DNA of 64,000 bases from Candidatus Hinthialibacter antarcticus (GTDB taxonomy: Bacteria; Hinthialibacterota; Hinthialibacteria; Hinthialibacterales; Hinthialibacteraceae). A program made the position numbers and the translations under genes. Under the pieces are notes generated by a model, which worked only from the letters and a program-made list of their open reading frames with translations, was not told where the DNA came from and ran no database searches. Positions 34,138 through 45,307 of this stretch are shown here, piece after piece (position 1 is the first letter of the stretch; every line of letters starts with the position of its first letter). Location of the stretch: NCBI GenBank assembly GCA_030765645.1, contig JAVCCE010000007.1, positions 62,001 through 126,000 on the forward strand. Reading direction: 5' to 3'.

Positions 34138-34508
34138 AACTGTTACTCGACACGCAAGTGTATCTCTGGTGGTTAATGGACGACCCGCAATTGTCAGATC
34201 AAGCCAAGGCGGAAATTCGCAAAAGCCATAACGTCGTCTTTATCAGCGCGGCGACCATCTGGGAGATTTCCATCAATCGCAAGACGGGCAAGATCAAGAT
34301 TCCTGACAGTTATTCGGATATCGAAGCTGAACAATTTTTGCCGTTGCCCGTCACCTCGGAACACGCGGTTGCGGCGGGAGCGATTTCGGGCATGGACAAC
34401 GCCCAGTTTGAACGGATGCTGGTTGCGCAAGCCCAATGCGAAAACTTAACGCTGGTTTCTCACAACACAAAACTCGCCAAGTTCAAAATCAATACGATTC
34501 CCGCTTAG
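34131..34508 (+). CDS. VapC-like PIN-domain toxin with altered acidic motif
   Basis: A 125-residue PIN protein whose ATG overlaps the antitoxin stop by seven bases. LLLDTQVYLWWL supplies D7, AATIWEISI supplies E45, and GKIKIP and LTLVS match the COG3744 group. In that group the later acidic sites are FDR and TxD (DPFDRMLIAQA...LVTxD). Here they read QFERMLVAQA (E94) and VSHN (N112). Asp-to-Glu and Asp-to-Asn changes may weaken metal binding, so nuclease activity is uncertain. The gene may be a weakened, but retained, toxin. Confidence 0.85.
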   Translation: MVKLLLDTQVYLWWLMDDPQLSDQAKAEIRKSHNVVFISAATIWEISINRKTGKIKIPDSYSDIEAEQFLPLPVTSEHAVAAGAISGMDNAQFERMLVAQAQCENLTLVSHNTKLAKFKINTIPA

Positions 34509-34611
34509 AGCGTTTGATAAAATACTGTGCGTTAAGCGCACCCGTAGGGCTCAGCGATAGATACAGTTATGAAAACTCAACCCGCACAGGATTCTGGCAA
34601 CCACTATAAAA

Positions 34612-34642
34612 CAAAAACCGCCCGTTCGATTAGAGCGGGCGG
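34612..34642 (-). terminator. Rho-independent terminator after the cold-shock gene
   Basis: Read on the minus strand, CCGCCCG and CGGGCGG pair around an 11-base loop, followed by TTTTTGTTTTAT. It is 31 bases past the cold-shock stop. Confidence 0.8.
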
Positions 34643-34672
34643 CTAAATATGCAATGGAAGAAAAGTAGTAGG

Positions 34673-34879
34673 TTACTCGCCAGTGATGGAGACGTTTACC
34701 GCCTTGGGGCCTTTGTCTCCATCTTCGATTTCAAACTCTACGGTTTGGCCTTCATACAGGTTTTTAAAACCATCCCCTGATATTCCGGTGTGATGAACGA
34801 AAAGGTCTTTTCCGCCATCATGCTCAATAAACCCATACCCTTTTTGCTCGTTAAACCACTTGACTCGACCGGTCACCAT
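34673..34879 (-). CDS. Cold-shock domain protein
   Basis: A 68-residue CspA-type OB-fold protein. [20 protein letters not shown] contains RNP1 (KGYGFI) and [10 protein letters not shown] contains RNP2 (LFVHH). It should bind single-stranded RNA or DNA and act as an RNA chaperone. AAGGAG lies 8 bases before the ATG. The frame is open 144 bases further upstream, but that part lacks the conserved domain. A terminator follows. Confidence 0.92.
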   Translation of the reverse strand: MVTGRVKWFNEQKGYGFIEHDGGKDLFVHHTGISGDGFKNLYEGQTVEFEIEDGDKGPKAVNVSITGE

Positions 34880-35274
34880 TGCACGGTCTCCTTTCAAACA
34901 AACTGTCTGATTTTGGGGCGCCCTCAGATCCTGTCTCTCCGGCGCTTTTCCAGACCATGCAGGTTGTTTGGGGAAATGCGAATCCGGCGTAATCAGGTAC
35001 TTCGGTCCTGCCTCTTCCGGCATATATTACACTATTTTTGGGCGGCGCCTATAGAAAATGTAAAAAAAACGCGAGTCCGATATTCGGATTCAGATGAATG
35101 ATAATATTGGTACTATCCTTAATTAAGTTTCTCTTTATAAAGCATTTACAAAAAAATCCCCAAGTAATGCCCTACAAGATGATGGCTGTTTTGGATTGGC
35201 GTAGTTCCATTAGAGTTCTATATCAGGAATCTCTGACGGCGGTTAACATATCAAATAGAAAAGCCCGGTCGTCT
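34880..35274. other. Leader and intergenic region upstream of the cold-shock gene
   Basis: About 395 bases without a gene. The 150 bases nearest the cold-shock ATG (to about 35030) lack in-frame stops but encode nothing recognisable; they may be a long untranslated leader as in cspA, which is inference. Farther on it is AT-rich and ends before the MNT gene. No conserved cold-box was identified. Confidence 0.4.
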
Positions 35275-35574
35275 TTATTCGGAGGCATGAATCAGCCTCC
35301 GGTTCTGCGCAATGGCGCGTCGCACGAATGGATTTCGAACTCCATCAGCTGATACCAGATCGACCGGGCGACCGAATAGGTTTTCTAACTCGTCAGTCAT
35401 GTCCTGCCATTCATACAGTCCGATGCCTTCATAGTCTCTCATTTTGACCAGCACATCGACATCGCTGTCAGAATGAAAGTCATCACGAAGAACGGAGCCG
35501 AATAAATAGAGCGATTTGATATGCCACTTATCGCAGAAATGTTTAATTTTGTCTTGATCAATTGTAAGATTCAT
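35275..35574 (-). CDS. MNT-type minimal nucleotidyltransferase
   Basis: A 99-residue protein from ATG 35574 (GAGGT upstream; an in-frame ATG at 35589 is an alternative). SLYLFGSVLRDDF and DSDVDVLV give the GS-x(n)-DxD polymerase-beta-like core (G26, S27, D38, D40). MNT proteins often pair with a HEPN-domain toxin, where the MNT antitoxin AMPylates the toxin. No HEPN gene is adjacent, so it is an orphan. Confidence 0.8.
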   Translation of the reverse strand: MNLTIDQDKIKHFCDKWHIKSLYLFGSVLRDDFHSDSDVDVLVKMRDYEGIGLYEWQDMTDELENLFGRPVDLVSADGVRNPFVRRAIAQNRRLIHASE

Positions 35575-35659
35575 CGAATGACCTCGCATGTCAACAGAAC
35601 AGGCTTTTACTGTACCAGCATGGGTTCAATAAAAAGAAGGCCTATTCATAGTTTAGATG

Positions 35660-38175
<2,516 letters not shown>

Positions 38176-38616
38176 ATGATCGGCGCATCGGGCAACGGAA
38201 CTAATGTCGTGTATCGGTTTGATGCAGCAATCAACGCATCAATCCACATCAATGGCACACAGATTCCACCAATCGACGTGCAAGGGCGGATAATTAATTT
38301 CAGCCTGAATATGTTGCATTTTGAATGCGACCGCAGAATCCCCATTCCTGCGCGCGGCAAGTTGATTTTCATTTTGCGCGGCAGCGAAGACCCGCTTGAG
38401 ATTCCTGTTGATATTGTTTCCCGGGCGGAAATGAAAAAGGGCTTTTGGAGTTGGTCCCGCTCAGAACGGTTTGAATTTCGTCTTGCCATCCGCTCCACCA
38501 ACCATGAAGAGATGGAACGCTATCAACGGCACATGCACCGTCTCATCTTTGGTGAAGCGCATGTTCAGGGAATCAACAACGGCGCAAGCACTCCGCAAGA
38601 CGACACCTGGTCATAA
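38176..38616 (+). CDS. PilZ-like small protein (tentative)
   Basis: A 146-residue protein after ATGGAGGTAAACC (GGAGG Shine-Dalgarno). A beta-rich middle (about residues 25-105, with GRIINFSLNMLHFECDRRI) recalls the PilZ barrel, but the RxxxR c-di-GMP-binding motif is not obvious. A helical tail HEEMERYQRHMHRLIFGE follows. I cannot assign a function. It lies 18 bases before mutM, which is on the other strand. Confidence 0.6.
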   Translation: MIGASGNGTNVVYRFDAAINASIHINGTQIPPIDVQGRIINFSLNMLHFECDRRIPIPARGKLIFILRGSEDPLEIPVDIVSRAEMKKGFWSWSRSERFEFRLAIRSTNHEEMERYQRHMHRLIFGEAHVQGINNGASTPQDDTWS

Positions 38617-38634
38617 TCTCCCCCTTTTTTCAAT

Positions 38635-39450
38635 CTATTTTTGACAAGAGGGGCAGAAGTGCGTTCCGCGACCACCTAAAACGACTTTATGTATCTCCTT
38701 TCTACAGTTCAAACACGGCTGGCCTTGCCTTCCATAAACGCGATGCGCATGTTGGAACTCGCCGAAGCGCCCATCCAATTGTTGAAAATCATTGGTTGTT
38801 GATCCTCCTGCACGGATCGACTCTTTTAATACCTGCTTGAGCGAACGTAAAAGCAATTTGCTTTCGGTTTCGCTAACATCACCAGCCCTCCGGGTCGGTA
38901 AAATGTTTGCGCGAAACAACCCCTCATCAACATAGATATTGCCCAGCCCGGCAATTCGCCGCTGGTTTAGCAATACGTTTTTGATTGGCGCTGTTCGTCC
39001 ATGCAGAATTTTCTGAAATATATTGAGGCGGATTTCCAGCGCATCCGGACCAAGACAGCTCCAGGAATCAAACATCTCTAACTGCCCCGGCTGAAAAATC
39101 GCTGCAAACCCGAACCGGCGCGGGTCGCGCTGCCGGAACTCAGAGCCCCCATCATCAAGCCCTATGCGCAAATGGGTGTGCGTCTCAATCGGTGTTTTAG
39201 TTGGAACATGGAGAAAACGCCCGCTCATCCCCAAATGGTGCATCAACACATAACCTCTGTCCAATACAATTGATAGAAATTTTCCCCGGCGCACAACGGC
39301 GGTAATCTTTGCGCCTTTGAGTTTTGATGCAAACTCCGCGCCCTGCTGAAAATAATCTGCCCGCATGACTTTGTAATATGCGATGGTACGCCCCAACGCA
39401 AGGCGTTCGACAGCGAGACGCACCGTTTCGATTTCGGGTAATTCAGGCAT
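38635..39450 (-). CDS. mutM: Formamidopyrimidine-DNA glycosylase
   Basis: A 271-residue Fpg. PELPEIETVR gives catalytic P2 and E3, RRGKFL gives K57, and the C-terminal zinc finger is CLNCRKEIHKVVL..GTHFCPSC. The helix-two-turn-helix region IAGLGNIYVDEGLF is intact. It excises oxidised purines (8-oxoG). Lysine and zinc ligands are all present, so it should be active. Confidence 0.95.
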   Translation of the reverse strand: MPELPEIETVRLAVERLALGRTIAYYKVMRADYFQQGAEFASKLKGAKITAVVRRGKFLSIVLDRGYVLMHHLGMSGRFLHVPTKTPIETHTHLRIGLDDGGSEFRQRDPRRFGFAAIFQPGQLEMFDSWSCLGPDALEIRLNIFQKILHGRTAPIKNVLLNQRRIAGLGNIYVDEGLFRANILPTRRAGDVSETESKLLLRSLKQVLKESIRAGGSTTNDFQQLDGRFGEFQHAHRVYGRQGQPCLNCRKEIHKVVLGGRGTHFCPSCQK

Positions 39451-39605
39451 AACAACGTAGAAGTTCCTTCCCTTTTCCTTGACTCTCTAACGAAAGCAGC
39501 GAGAATGTTATAACACCCTATGATATAGCATCATAACGCATTTCGATTCCACCGTTCCAACTGAGGATATCGAAGATCATTTTTGAGTAAGGGCCGACCA
39601 ATTTT

Positions 39606-40700
39606 ATGAGTTCGACCATTCCTGCTTATTCGGATGGGACGTCCCAATCGACCGAAATTTCGATTCAACAGATTTGTTCGCCGATTCAATCCGAATTAGA
39701 CCTGACCAAGAATTTATACGAAAACACGATACTCGCGACCTCTGAACGAAATTTGTTAGAAAAACTGGTCAGTGGTGACGGGCGTTTATTTATTCCTGAA
39801 CCGTTTCGCGTTTCGGTGGTAGATGCAATTTCTGAACACTTGCTCAAAGGCGAAGGCAAATGGGTGCGGGCCGCAATGGCGTTATTGAGCGCGAGCTCGT
39901 TCGGCATTGAAAATGAATCCGCCCGGCAGATCGCAACCGGCGTCGAACTGGTACACCTCGCGACTCTTGTACATGACGATATTATCGACGAAGCCCCCAT
40001 GCGGCGCGGCGTTGAAACAGTTTCAAATAATTGGGGCAACTCAATTGCCGTGCTTCTCGGCGACTTTTTATTTTGCAAAGCATTCAAGTTGCTGCTCGCC
40101 AGCAAGTGCATCCAGGCGCAAACCATGTTGACTCATGCCACCGGGCAGATGTGTTTAGGCGAGATTCGCGAGTTAGAATATTCCTACCATAACGGCGTCA
40201 ATGAAGCCGATTATTTAGAAATGATTTCCTGCAAAACGGCTTCGCTGATGGCAGCGGCGACCGCCTCCGGCGCGGAGTTAGCCGAACTGGACGAAGAGAC
40301 CGTCGAACACATGCACGGCTACGGCCACTGCATCGGCATGGCGTTTCAGATCACGGACGACGTGCTGGATTATACCGCCCATCTCTCGACCCTTGGCAAA
40401 GAACAAGGCGTTGATGTTCGCAACGGCAAGGCGACGTTGCCATTAATTCACCTCTTCGAACGTGAAAGCCAAAAAGCGGAAGCCATCCTGGATGGCGACG
40501 CCAGCGTCGAAGAAAAACGCGAAGCGCTGTTGGGTTTAATGAACGAGTTGGGTTCAATTGAGTATGCTTATTCCGTTGGACGCAAATACGGCGACTTGGC
40601 GTCAGAACATTTAAACGCAGTTGCGCCGCACGTTAAATCACCGGAATGCATACAATCATTGCAGATGTTAATTGACTTTATTCTTCGTCGGGATTGCTAA
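39606..40700 (+). CDS. Long-chain polyprenyl diphosphate synthase
   Basis: A 364-residue trans-prenyltransferase. The first Asp-rich motif HDDIIDEAPMRRG (D124, D125, D128) and second QITDDVLDYTA (D251, D252, D255) are intact. It elongates allylic diphosphates with IPP; the residues before the first motif (VHLATLV) are small, so the product is probably C40 or longer, as used in quinone or other tail synthesis. It is longer than typical IspB (about 320), with an N-terminal extension of about 40 residues. Its 3' end overlaps engB by 23 bases. Confidence 0.85.
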   Translation: MSSTIPAYSDGTSQSTEISIQQICSPIQSELDLTKNLYENTILATSERNLLEKLVSGDGRLFIPEPFRVSVVDAISEHLLKGEGKWVRAAMALLSASSFGIENESARQIATGVELVHLATLVHDDIIDEAPMRRGVETVSNNWGNSIAVLLGDFLFCKAFKLLLASKCIQAQTMLTHATGQMCLGEIRELEYSYHNGVNEADYLEMISCKTASLMAAATASGAELAELDEETVEHMHGYGHCIGMAFQITDDVLDYTAHLSTLGKEQGVDVRNGKATLPLIHLFERESQKAEAILDGDASVEEKREALLGLMNELGSIEYAYSVGRKYGDLASEHLNAVAPHVKSPECIQSLQMLIDFILRRDC

Positions 40701-41322
40701 TACGGCCCTCGGGTACGGACTCAACCAATTCGCCAATCATCACGCTGAGCTCTTTAAGTCCGTCTTTTTTGACGGCGGATGTTGTGATCCAGCGTTCATT
40801 CTCCCCAAACAACAATAACTTTTCCATACGTTTGATCTGTTGATTCAACGCGCCGCGTTTGAGTTTGTCCGCTTTTGTGAAAACCGTTATCGGAACCAAA
40901 CCAGTCGTGAGAATCCAATCTCTCATTTGCACGTCCTGTTTGGATGGGTCGTGTCGGCAATCAATCAGATGGATGACGGAAACCAATGGTTCGCGGCGGT
41001 GCAGGAAATCCGCCATGGATTTCCCCCATTCACCCTGCTCGCTTTTGGAGACTTTCGCATAGCCGTATCCAGGCAGATCAACCAGATAGAATTTCATCGA
41101 GCCAGGCTCTATGCGCAGACTAAAATAATTGATGGCGCGCGTCTTGCCTGGAGTGCCGGAGGTTTTAGCCAGCGACTTGTGGTTGCACAGCGCGTTAATC
41201 AAACTGGATTTCCCGACGTTTGAACGCCCCGCAACCGCGATTTCGACGCGGTCGGCGGGCGGACAAAATTTCATCGTCGGCGCCGTGGTTACAAAGGATG
41301 CTTCAACAATTCGATAGCTCAT
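40678..41322 (-). CDS. engB: Ribosome-biogenesis GTPase EngB/YsxC
   Basis: A 214-residue GTPase with G1 GRSNVGKSSLINAL, G2/G3 around SGTPGKTRAINYF and DLPGYGYAKV, and G4 TKADKL. It assists late 50S assembly. Its stop lies inside the polyprenyl synthase gene on the opposite strand; the two run tail to tail and overlap by 23 bases. Confidence 0.95.
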   Translation of the reverse strand: MSYRIVEASFVTTAPTMKFCPPADRVEIAVAGRSNVGKSSLINALCNHKSLAKTSGTPGKTRAINYFSLRIEPGSMKFYLVDLPGYGYAKVSKSEQGEWGKSMADFLHRREPLVSVIHLIDCRHDPSKQDVQMRDWILTTGLVPITVFTKADKLKRGALNQQIKRMEKLLLFGENERWITTSAVKKDGLKELSVMIGELVESVPEGRISNPDEE

Positions 41323-41426
41323 AATTAGGTTTACTTTAGGTTCTTCCGGTATTTGGATACTTTATCACAAATTGAATTGCGTTTTTTTGACGCTTTTTCG
41401 TAAATCCTTGATCTTTCGCTGTATCA

Positions 41427-41506
41427 GGCATGGGTACAACTCTGCTCGCTTCAGTGCGGGCTTTCAGGCCCTTATGCACAGGCGCTCCCAGAGTTCCACC
41501 CACGCC
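41427..41506. repeat. 80-bp palindromic dispersed repeat, copy B
   Basis: GGCATGGGTACAACTCTG to GAGTTCCACCCACGCC is nearly the reverse complement of copy A at 822-901. It stands between murB and engB, both on the minus strand. Its flank GATTGGTTTGTC also matches copy A's ACAAACC-like flank, so similarity extends slightly past the arms. Confidence 0.8.
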
Positions 41507-41600
41507 TGATTGGTTTGTCAATTTATGAAATGCCGGAGCCTGTTTCTGAATCAATATTATGCCCATCCATCAATGTAAGTACTCACTTACCGGATGAACC

Positions 41601-42536
41601 TTACTTTAGGTATTGAACTTCGCGTTCGAGTTTGATGTTAAATTTTTCGTTGACCCGCTCAGCCATTTGCTGCGCCAGTTGGTTCACGTCGTCACAGGTC
41701 GCCCCGCCTAAATTGATGATGATATTGGCGTGTTTGTCGAACACGCCCGCATTGCCGACGCGCATTCCCTTCACGCCCGCTTCATCTAAATACTTGCCTG
41801 CGGGGGTTCTCCATCCGCCGGGTTCGGCGGGCGGTAAGTTCTTAAAAAACGACCCAGCGGACGGCTCATCGACGCCAGGGTGTTTGACTTCGCGCTGCTC
41901 TTTGATTTTCTTAATGTTTTCAAGCAGCGCCTCATCGTCGCCGGATTCAAATTTCCCCAAATAAGCCCCGAGCAAAATATCGCCGCGTTTGCGCGCTTCA
42001 CTGTTACGATAGGTAATTCCCAACGACTCAACGGGGACATTCTCAATGCCGCCGTCCTTACGAAGTACGCGGGCTTCCAGCACAAATTCATGTACCAGGT
42101 TTCCAAACGCGCCCGCGCCGCCGACAATGGCGCCGCCGATCGAACCGGGGATGCCCGCCGCAAATGTAATATCCGCCCAACCGCGCTGCGATGCGTCGGT
42201 GACAAACTGGTCGAGATTGTAGCCACCGTCTACATGGACGGTGAAATCATCATGCCAATGAATTTCTTGCGTCTTATTCACGACGACCAGGCCCTTGAGC
42301 CCTGCGTCATCAATCAACACGTTGGAACAGCCCGCCAGAAAAATAAAGCGAAGCCCTAACTCATTCGCCGCCCGATAGGCCGCGATCAGTTGGTCTTGCG
42401 AAGTCGCTTCCAAAAAGAACTCCGCCGGGCCGCCAATTTGCAACGTCGTGTACGGGGCGAGCGGAACCTGGGTTCGCAGGCCGTCTCCCAACGCGTCGCG
42501 TAATGTTTGTTCGATAGAAGAAACGCAATCGGTCAT
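41601..42536 (-). CDS. murB: UDP-N-acetylenolpyruvoylglucosamine reductase
   Basis: A 311-residue type II MurB from ATG 42536; the frame also opens at 42557. YTTLQIGGPAEFF is the FAD-binding start, AGIPGSIGGAIVGGAGAFG is conserved, and SFFKN has the catalytic Ser. It reduces the enolpyruvyl group of UDP-GlcNAc-enolpyruvate to MurNAc. The ATG overlaps the previous gene's stop (ATGA), so translation is probably coupled. Confidence 0.94.
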   Translation of the reverse strand: MTDCVSSIEQTLRDALGDGLRTQVPLAPYTTLQIGGPAEFFLEATSQDQLIAAYRAANELGLRFIFLAGCSNVLIDDAGLKGLVVVNKTQEIHWHDDFTVHVDGGYNLDQFVTDASQRGWADITFAAGIPGSIGGAIVGGAGAFGNLVHEFVLEARVLRKDGGIENVPVESLGITYRNSEARKRGDILLGAYLGKFESGDDEALLENIKKIKEQREVKHPGVDEPSAGSFFKNLPPAEPGGWRTPAGKYLDEAGVKGMRVGNAGVFDKHANIIINLGGATCDDVNQLAQQMAERVNEKFNIKLEREVQYLK

Positions 42537-43096
42537 TCTAAACTCAAGCGCAGCCACGAGCCGTCATAGACGTCGTGCTGGTCATACAGCATCCCTTTCG
42601 GCGACTGCTTTATTTCTTCGACCAGCGCCGTCAGCTCAGCCTGTTTGTCTTTGAAGTCGCGAAACGCCAGTTGAATCGCGCCCACAGCTACAGAGGTCAC
42701 CAACAACGGAACCGGCAGTCGGAGTTTATTGGAGTGGATCACCAAGTACCCAGGCGCGGCGTTCGCATCTTTAGGAAGATTTTTTTTCACAACTTCGAGC
42801 CGGTATTTTTCAGATTCGTTTTCAATGGAATCATCAACGCGAAGCGACTCGACCAAAGTTGTAATCGTCGCCAAATCGAATCCGCTGTCTTTGATTTCCG
42901 CGCTCCATTTATCGGGCATTGCGTTGACAAAGGCTTTGGCGAGAGCAACCGTCATCGTGGCGTGAGACACAATAGGCGAAGCCGAGTTGATTTCTTCAAA
43001 TGAAACGAGAAGCTGCGACGTAGGGGTTTCCTGCGCCGCAGCAATAAATGAACTAGTGCAAAATACGACGAGACAAAGCCAAAAGCGAATCTTCAT
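42533..43096 (-). CDS. Exported protein of unknown function
   Basis: A 187-residue protein from ATG 43096, with signal peptide IRFWLCLVVFCTSSFIAAAQ. No domain is recognised; the mature part has SHATMTVALAKAFVNAMP and a LVTSVAVGAIQLAFRDF segment. Its stop overlaps the murB start by four bases. It lies between adk and murB on the same strand. Confidence 0.75.
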   Translation of the reverse strand: MKIRFWLCLVVFCTSSFIAAAQETPTSQLLVSFEEINSASPIVSHATMTVALAKAFVNAMPDKWSAEIKDSGFDLATITTLVESLRVDDSIENESEKYRLEVVKKNLPKDANAAPGYLVIHSNKLRLPVPLLVTSVAVGAIQLAFRDFKDKQAELTALVEEIKQSPKGMLYDQHDVYDGSWLRLSLE

Positions 43097-43168
43097 AAGC
43101 GCCTGCGTTCTATTCGAATCGTTACGGGAATTACTTATTATAGACGAAATCAAACGCCGCGCATGGCG

Positions 43169-43786
43169 TTAGGCTAACTTGGCGTTTTCCACCATGATTG
43201 GTTTCAAGCGGCCGAATACGTCTTCCGGTGATCCAACGCCGTCAAATGAAAACAGGTTGCCGTGTTTTTTGTAGTAATCTTCTAGCGGGAAGGTTTTTTC
43301 TTTCCACACGCGCATACGTTCACGGATCACGTCTTCGTTGTCGTCGGGGCGTTTTTCGGCGCCTTGTCCGCGCTTGAGCAAGCGTTCGATGAGCAATGAT
43401 TCGGGAACTTCCAGGTTTAACATGCCGACGAAATACAAACCAAGGTCTGAAAGTAGATCGTCCATCATTTCCGCCTGGCCAACCGTACGGGGGAACCCGT
43501 CTAACAAGACGCCCTTGGGTTTGCCCGCTTCACGAAGAACATCTTGCAACTCATCGTGAACCATCGTTTTAATCATTTCATCAGGAACCAGTTCGCCGCG
43601 TTGCATCAAATCTTGGGCGGCGGCGGCGTTCTCGTCGCCGCGGGCCAGCGCATGACGAAAAATGTCGCCCGAACTCACATGCAAAAACCCCAAATCGGAT
43701 TTGATGAATTCAGCCTGAGTGCCTTTACCGCACCCCGGAGGTCCAAGGATGGAAAATGTCGGAATAGATTGGGATGTATCTGTCAT
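43169..43786 (-). CDS. adk: Adenylate kinase
   Basis: A 205-residue short-LID adenylate kinase: P-loop ILGPPGCGKGTQ near residue 13, SSGDIFRHALARG, LLDGFPRTVGQAE and the RPDDNEDVIRERMRVW region. It equilibrates ATP, AMP and ADP. The LID is of the short type without the four-Cys zinc site. AAAGGACG precedes the ATG. Confidence 0.94.
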   Translation of the reverse strand: MTDTSQSIPTFSILGPPGCGKGTQAEFIKSDLGFLHVSSGDIFRHALARGDENAAAAQDLMQRGELVPDEMIKTMVHDELQDVLREAGKPKGVLLDGFPRTVGQAEMMDDLLSDLGLYFVGMLNLEVPESLLIERLLKRGQGAEKRPDDNEDVIRERMRVWKEKTFPLEDYYKKHGNLFSFDGVGSPEDVFGRLKPIMVENAKLA

Positions 43787-44003
43787 GGGTGTTCGTCCTT
43801 TCGTGGAATGTCACGATGATTGATTACGATTTTCTTTGATCGAGTCAGAAAATCGCTATTATGCATTATTCTATTATAAGCCTACACATTGTAAGAATTT
43901 GGGCCAATTTTCAAAGGGATTCGTTCATCATTTTTTGAATTGAAATTAAAGGCTTCGTAGGCGCAGTCGAAAACGATACAGTATTTGCCGGGAGATTTTT
44001 TGT

Positions 44004-44948
44004 ATGGACCAGCATTCGCAGTCTGAGTTTTCTTATACCGGGTCAGTCGAAGGCCGCGCCATGTTGCTGTCTTTATTTATGGCGGTGATAATTATTTTTA
44101 TCAAAGGCGCGGCTTACTTCCAATCAGGATCGCTCGCCATTTTTTCGGATTTCATCGAATCCGCCATCCAACTCCCCGTTATCGTATTCGCCGCTTATTC
44201 ACTCTCATTAAAACACCGCCCGCCGGATGAAAACCACTTGTACGGCCATGGAAAAATTCAATTTATATCGGCCGCGCTTGAAGGCGGACTCGTCATTGCG
44301 GCGGCGATGTTAATCTGGTATGAAACAGGAGTAGCCATCGCGCACGGCTATGAATTAGACGACATGAAGCTCGCAGCCGTGTTTTCTATCATCGCGGCAG
44401 GCTTGAATGGCTTTGTCGGGTGGTATTTGATCCGTACCGGCAAGCGGGTGAATTCCTTCATTCTGATTGCTGACGGCAAGCATATTCTCTCCGATTTCGT
44501 TACCACCGCCGCCACGCTCACTGGCGCCGTCTGCGCCTGGCTGACGGGATGGATCGTCCTAGACACGTTGGCCGCGATTCTTGCAGGCGCGTATATCCTG
44601 ACCGTCGGGCTAAAGCTTGTACGTCAATCGGTCGGCGGCCTGCTTGATGAGGCTGATTCAGATGTTGACCGCATCGTACGCAAAGTTCTTAAAGTCGAGT
44701 CGGAAGAACACAGTTGGGATTACCACGCGCTGCGGCACCGCTCAGAAGGCGACAAACATTGGGTAGAGTTGCATCTCGTCTTCAAGCCGGATGTCTCGCT
44801 TGATGAGGCGCACGACGAAGCCAGCCATTTAGAAGATGAACTTCGCCAAGCACTCGACCAACCCGTTACGGTAACAACGCACCTCGAGCCAGAAGGCAAA
44901 GAAGCCGATAAAGACCCGCACGCCGAAATCAAGGAGACGCCGTCATGA
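44004..44948 (+). CDS. Cation diffusion facilitator-type transporter
   Basis: The 314-residue membrane protein has about six helices and the CDF pattern: FSDFIESAIQLP in helix II and DGKHILSDFV in helix V, giving the D/H metal ligands, and a C-terminal cytoplasmic domain (about 215-300) with HHALRHRSEGD-like His. Members export Zn, Mn, Co or Fe by proton antiport. The ligands here read D-x-x-E and H-x-x-x-D; the metal cannot be assigned. The stop overlaps the cupin start (ATGA). Confidence 0.85.
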   Translation: MDQHSQSEFSYTGSVEGRAMLLSLFMAVIIIFIKGAAYFQSGSLAIFSDFIESAIQLPVIVFAAYSLSLKHRPPDENHLYGHGKIQFISAALEGGLVIAAAMLIWYETGVAIAHGYELDDMKLAAVFSIIAAGLNGFVGWYLIRTGKRVNSFILIADGKHILSDFVTTAATLTGAVCAWLTGWIVLDTLAAILAGAYILTVGLKLVRQSVGGLLDEADSDVDRIVRKVLKVESEEHSWDYHALRHRSEGDKHWVELHLVFKPDVSLDEAHDEASHLEDELRQALDQPVTVTTHLEPEGKEADKDPHAEIKETPS

Positions 44949-45307
44949 CAACGGAAAATAAGCGATTTATGGTTCGATATGAAGAAGAAGTCGAAACCGA
45001 AAAAAGCACCTGCGGCTGGCGAAAGCGACTGGTTTCACGAGAAGATAAAACGCCAGCGTACCTACACACCGTTCATATTAATGGCTCAAAGGCGCATTAC
45101 CACAATCGGGCGACTGAATTCTATTATGTGTTAAATGGCGAAGGCTCCATCACATTGGATGGGGCCTCGTTTCCATTAAAAAAAGGGATGTTGATTCAAA
45201 TTGATCCGGGTTGCGTCCATTCATCCGAAGGCGACCATGAAGTGCTGGTAATCGGCATTCCTGACATCGCTGAGGATGATATCTTCTTTACGGACGACGC
45301 CTCTTAA
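44945..45307 (+). CDS. Single-domain cupin protein
   Basis: A 120-residue cupin: KAHYHNRATEFYYVLNGEGSI gives the H-x-H and Glu of motif 1, and IDPGCVHSSEGDHEVLVIG gives the His of motif 2. The fold binds a metal or sugar; the substrate is unknown. It overlaps the CDF gene by four bases and so is translated with it. It converges with the pilin gene, their last four bases overlapping. Confidence 0.8.
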   Translation: MTTENKRFMVRYEEEVETEKSTCGWRKRLVSREDKTPAYLHTVHINGSKAHYHNRATEFYYVLNGEGSITLDGASFPLKKGMLIQIDPGCVHSSEGDHEVLVIGIPDIAEDDIFFTDDAS

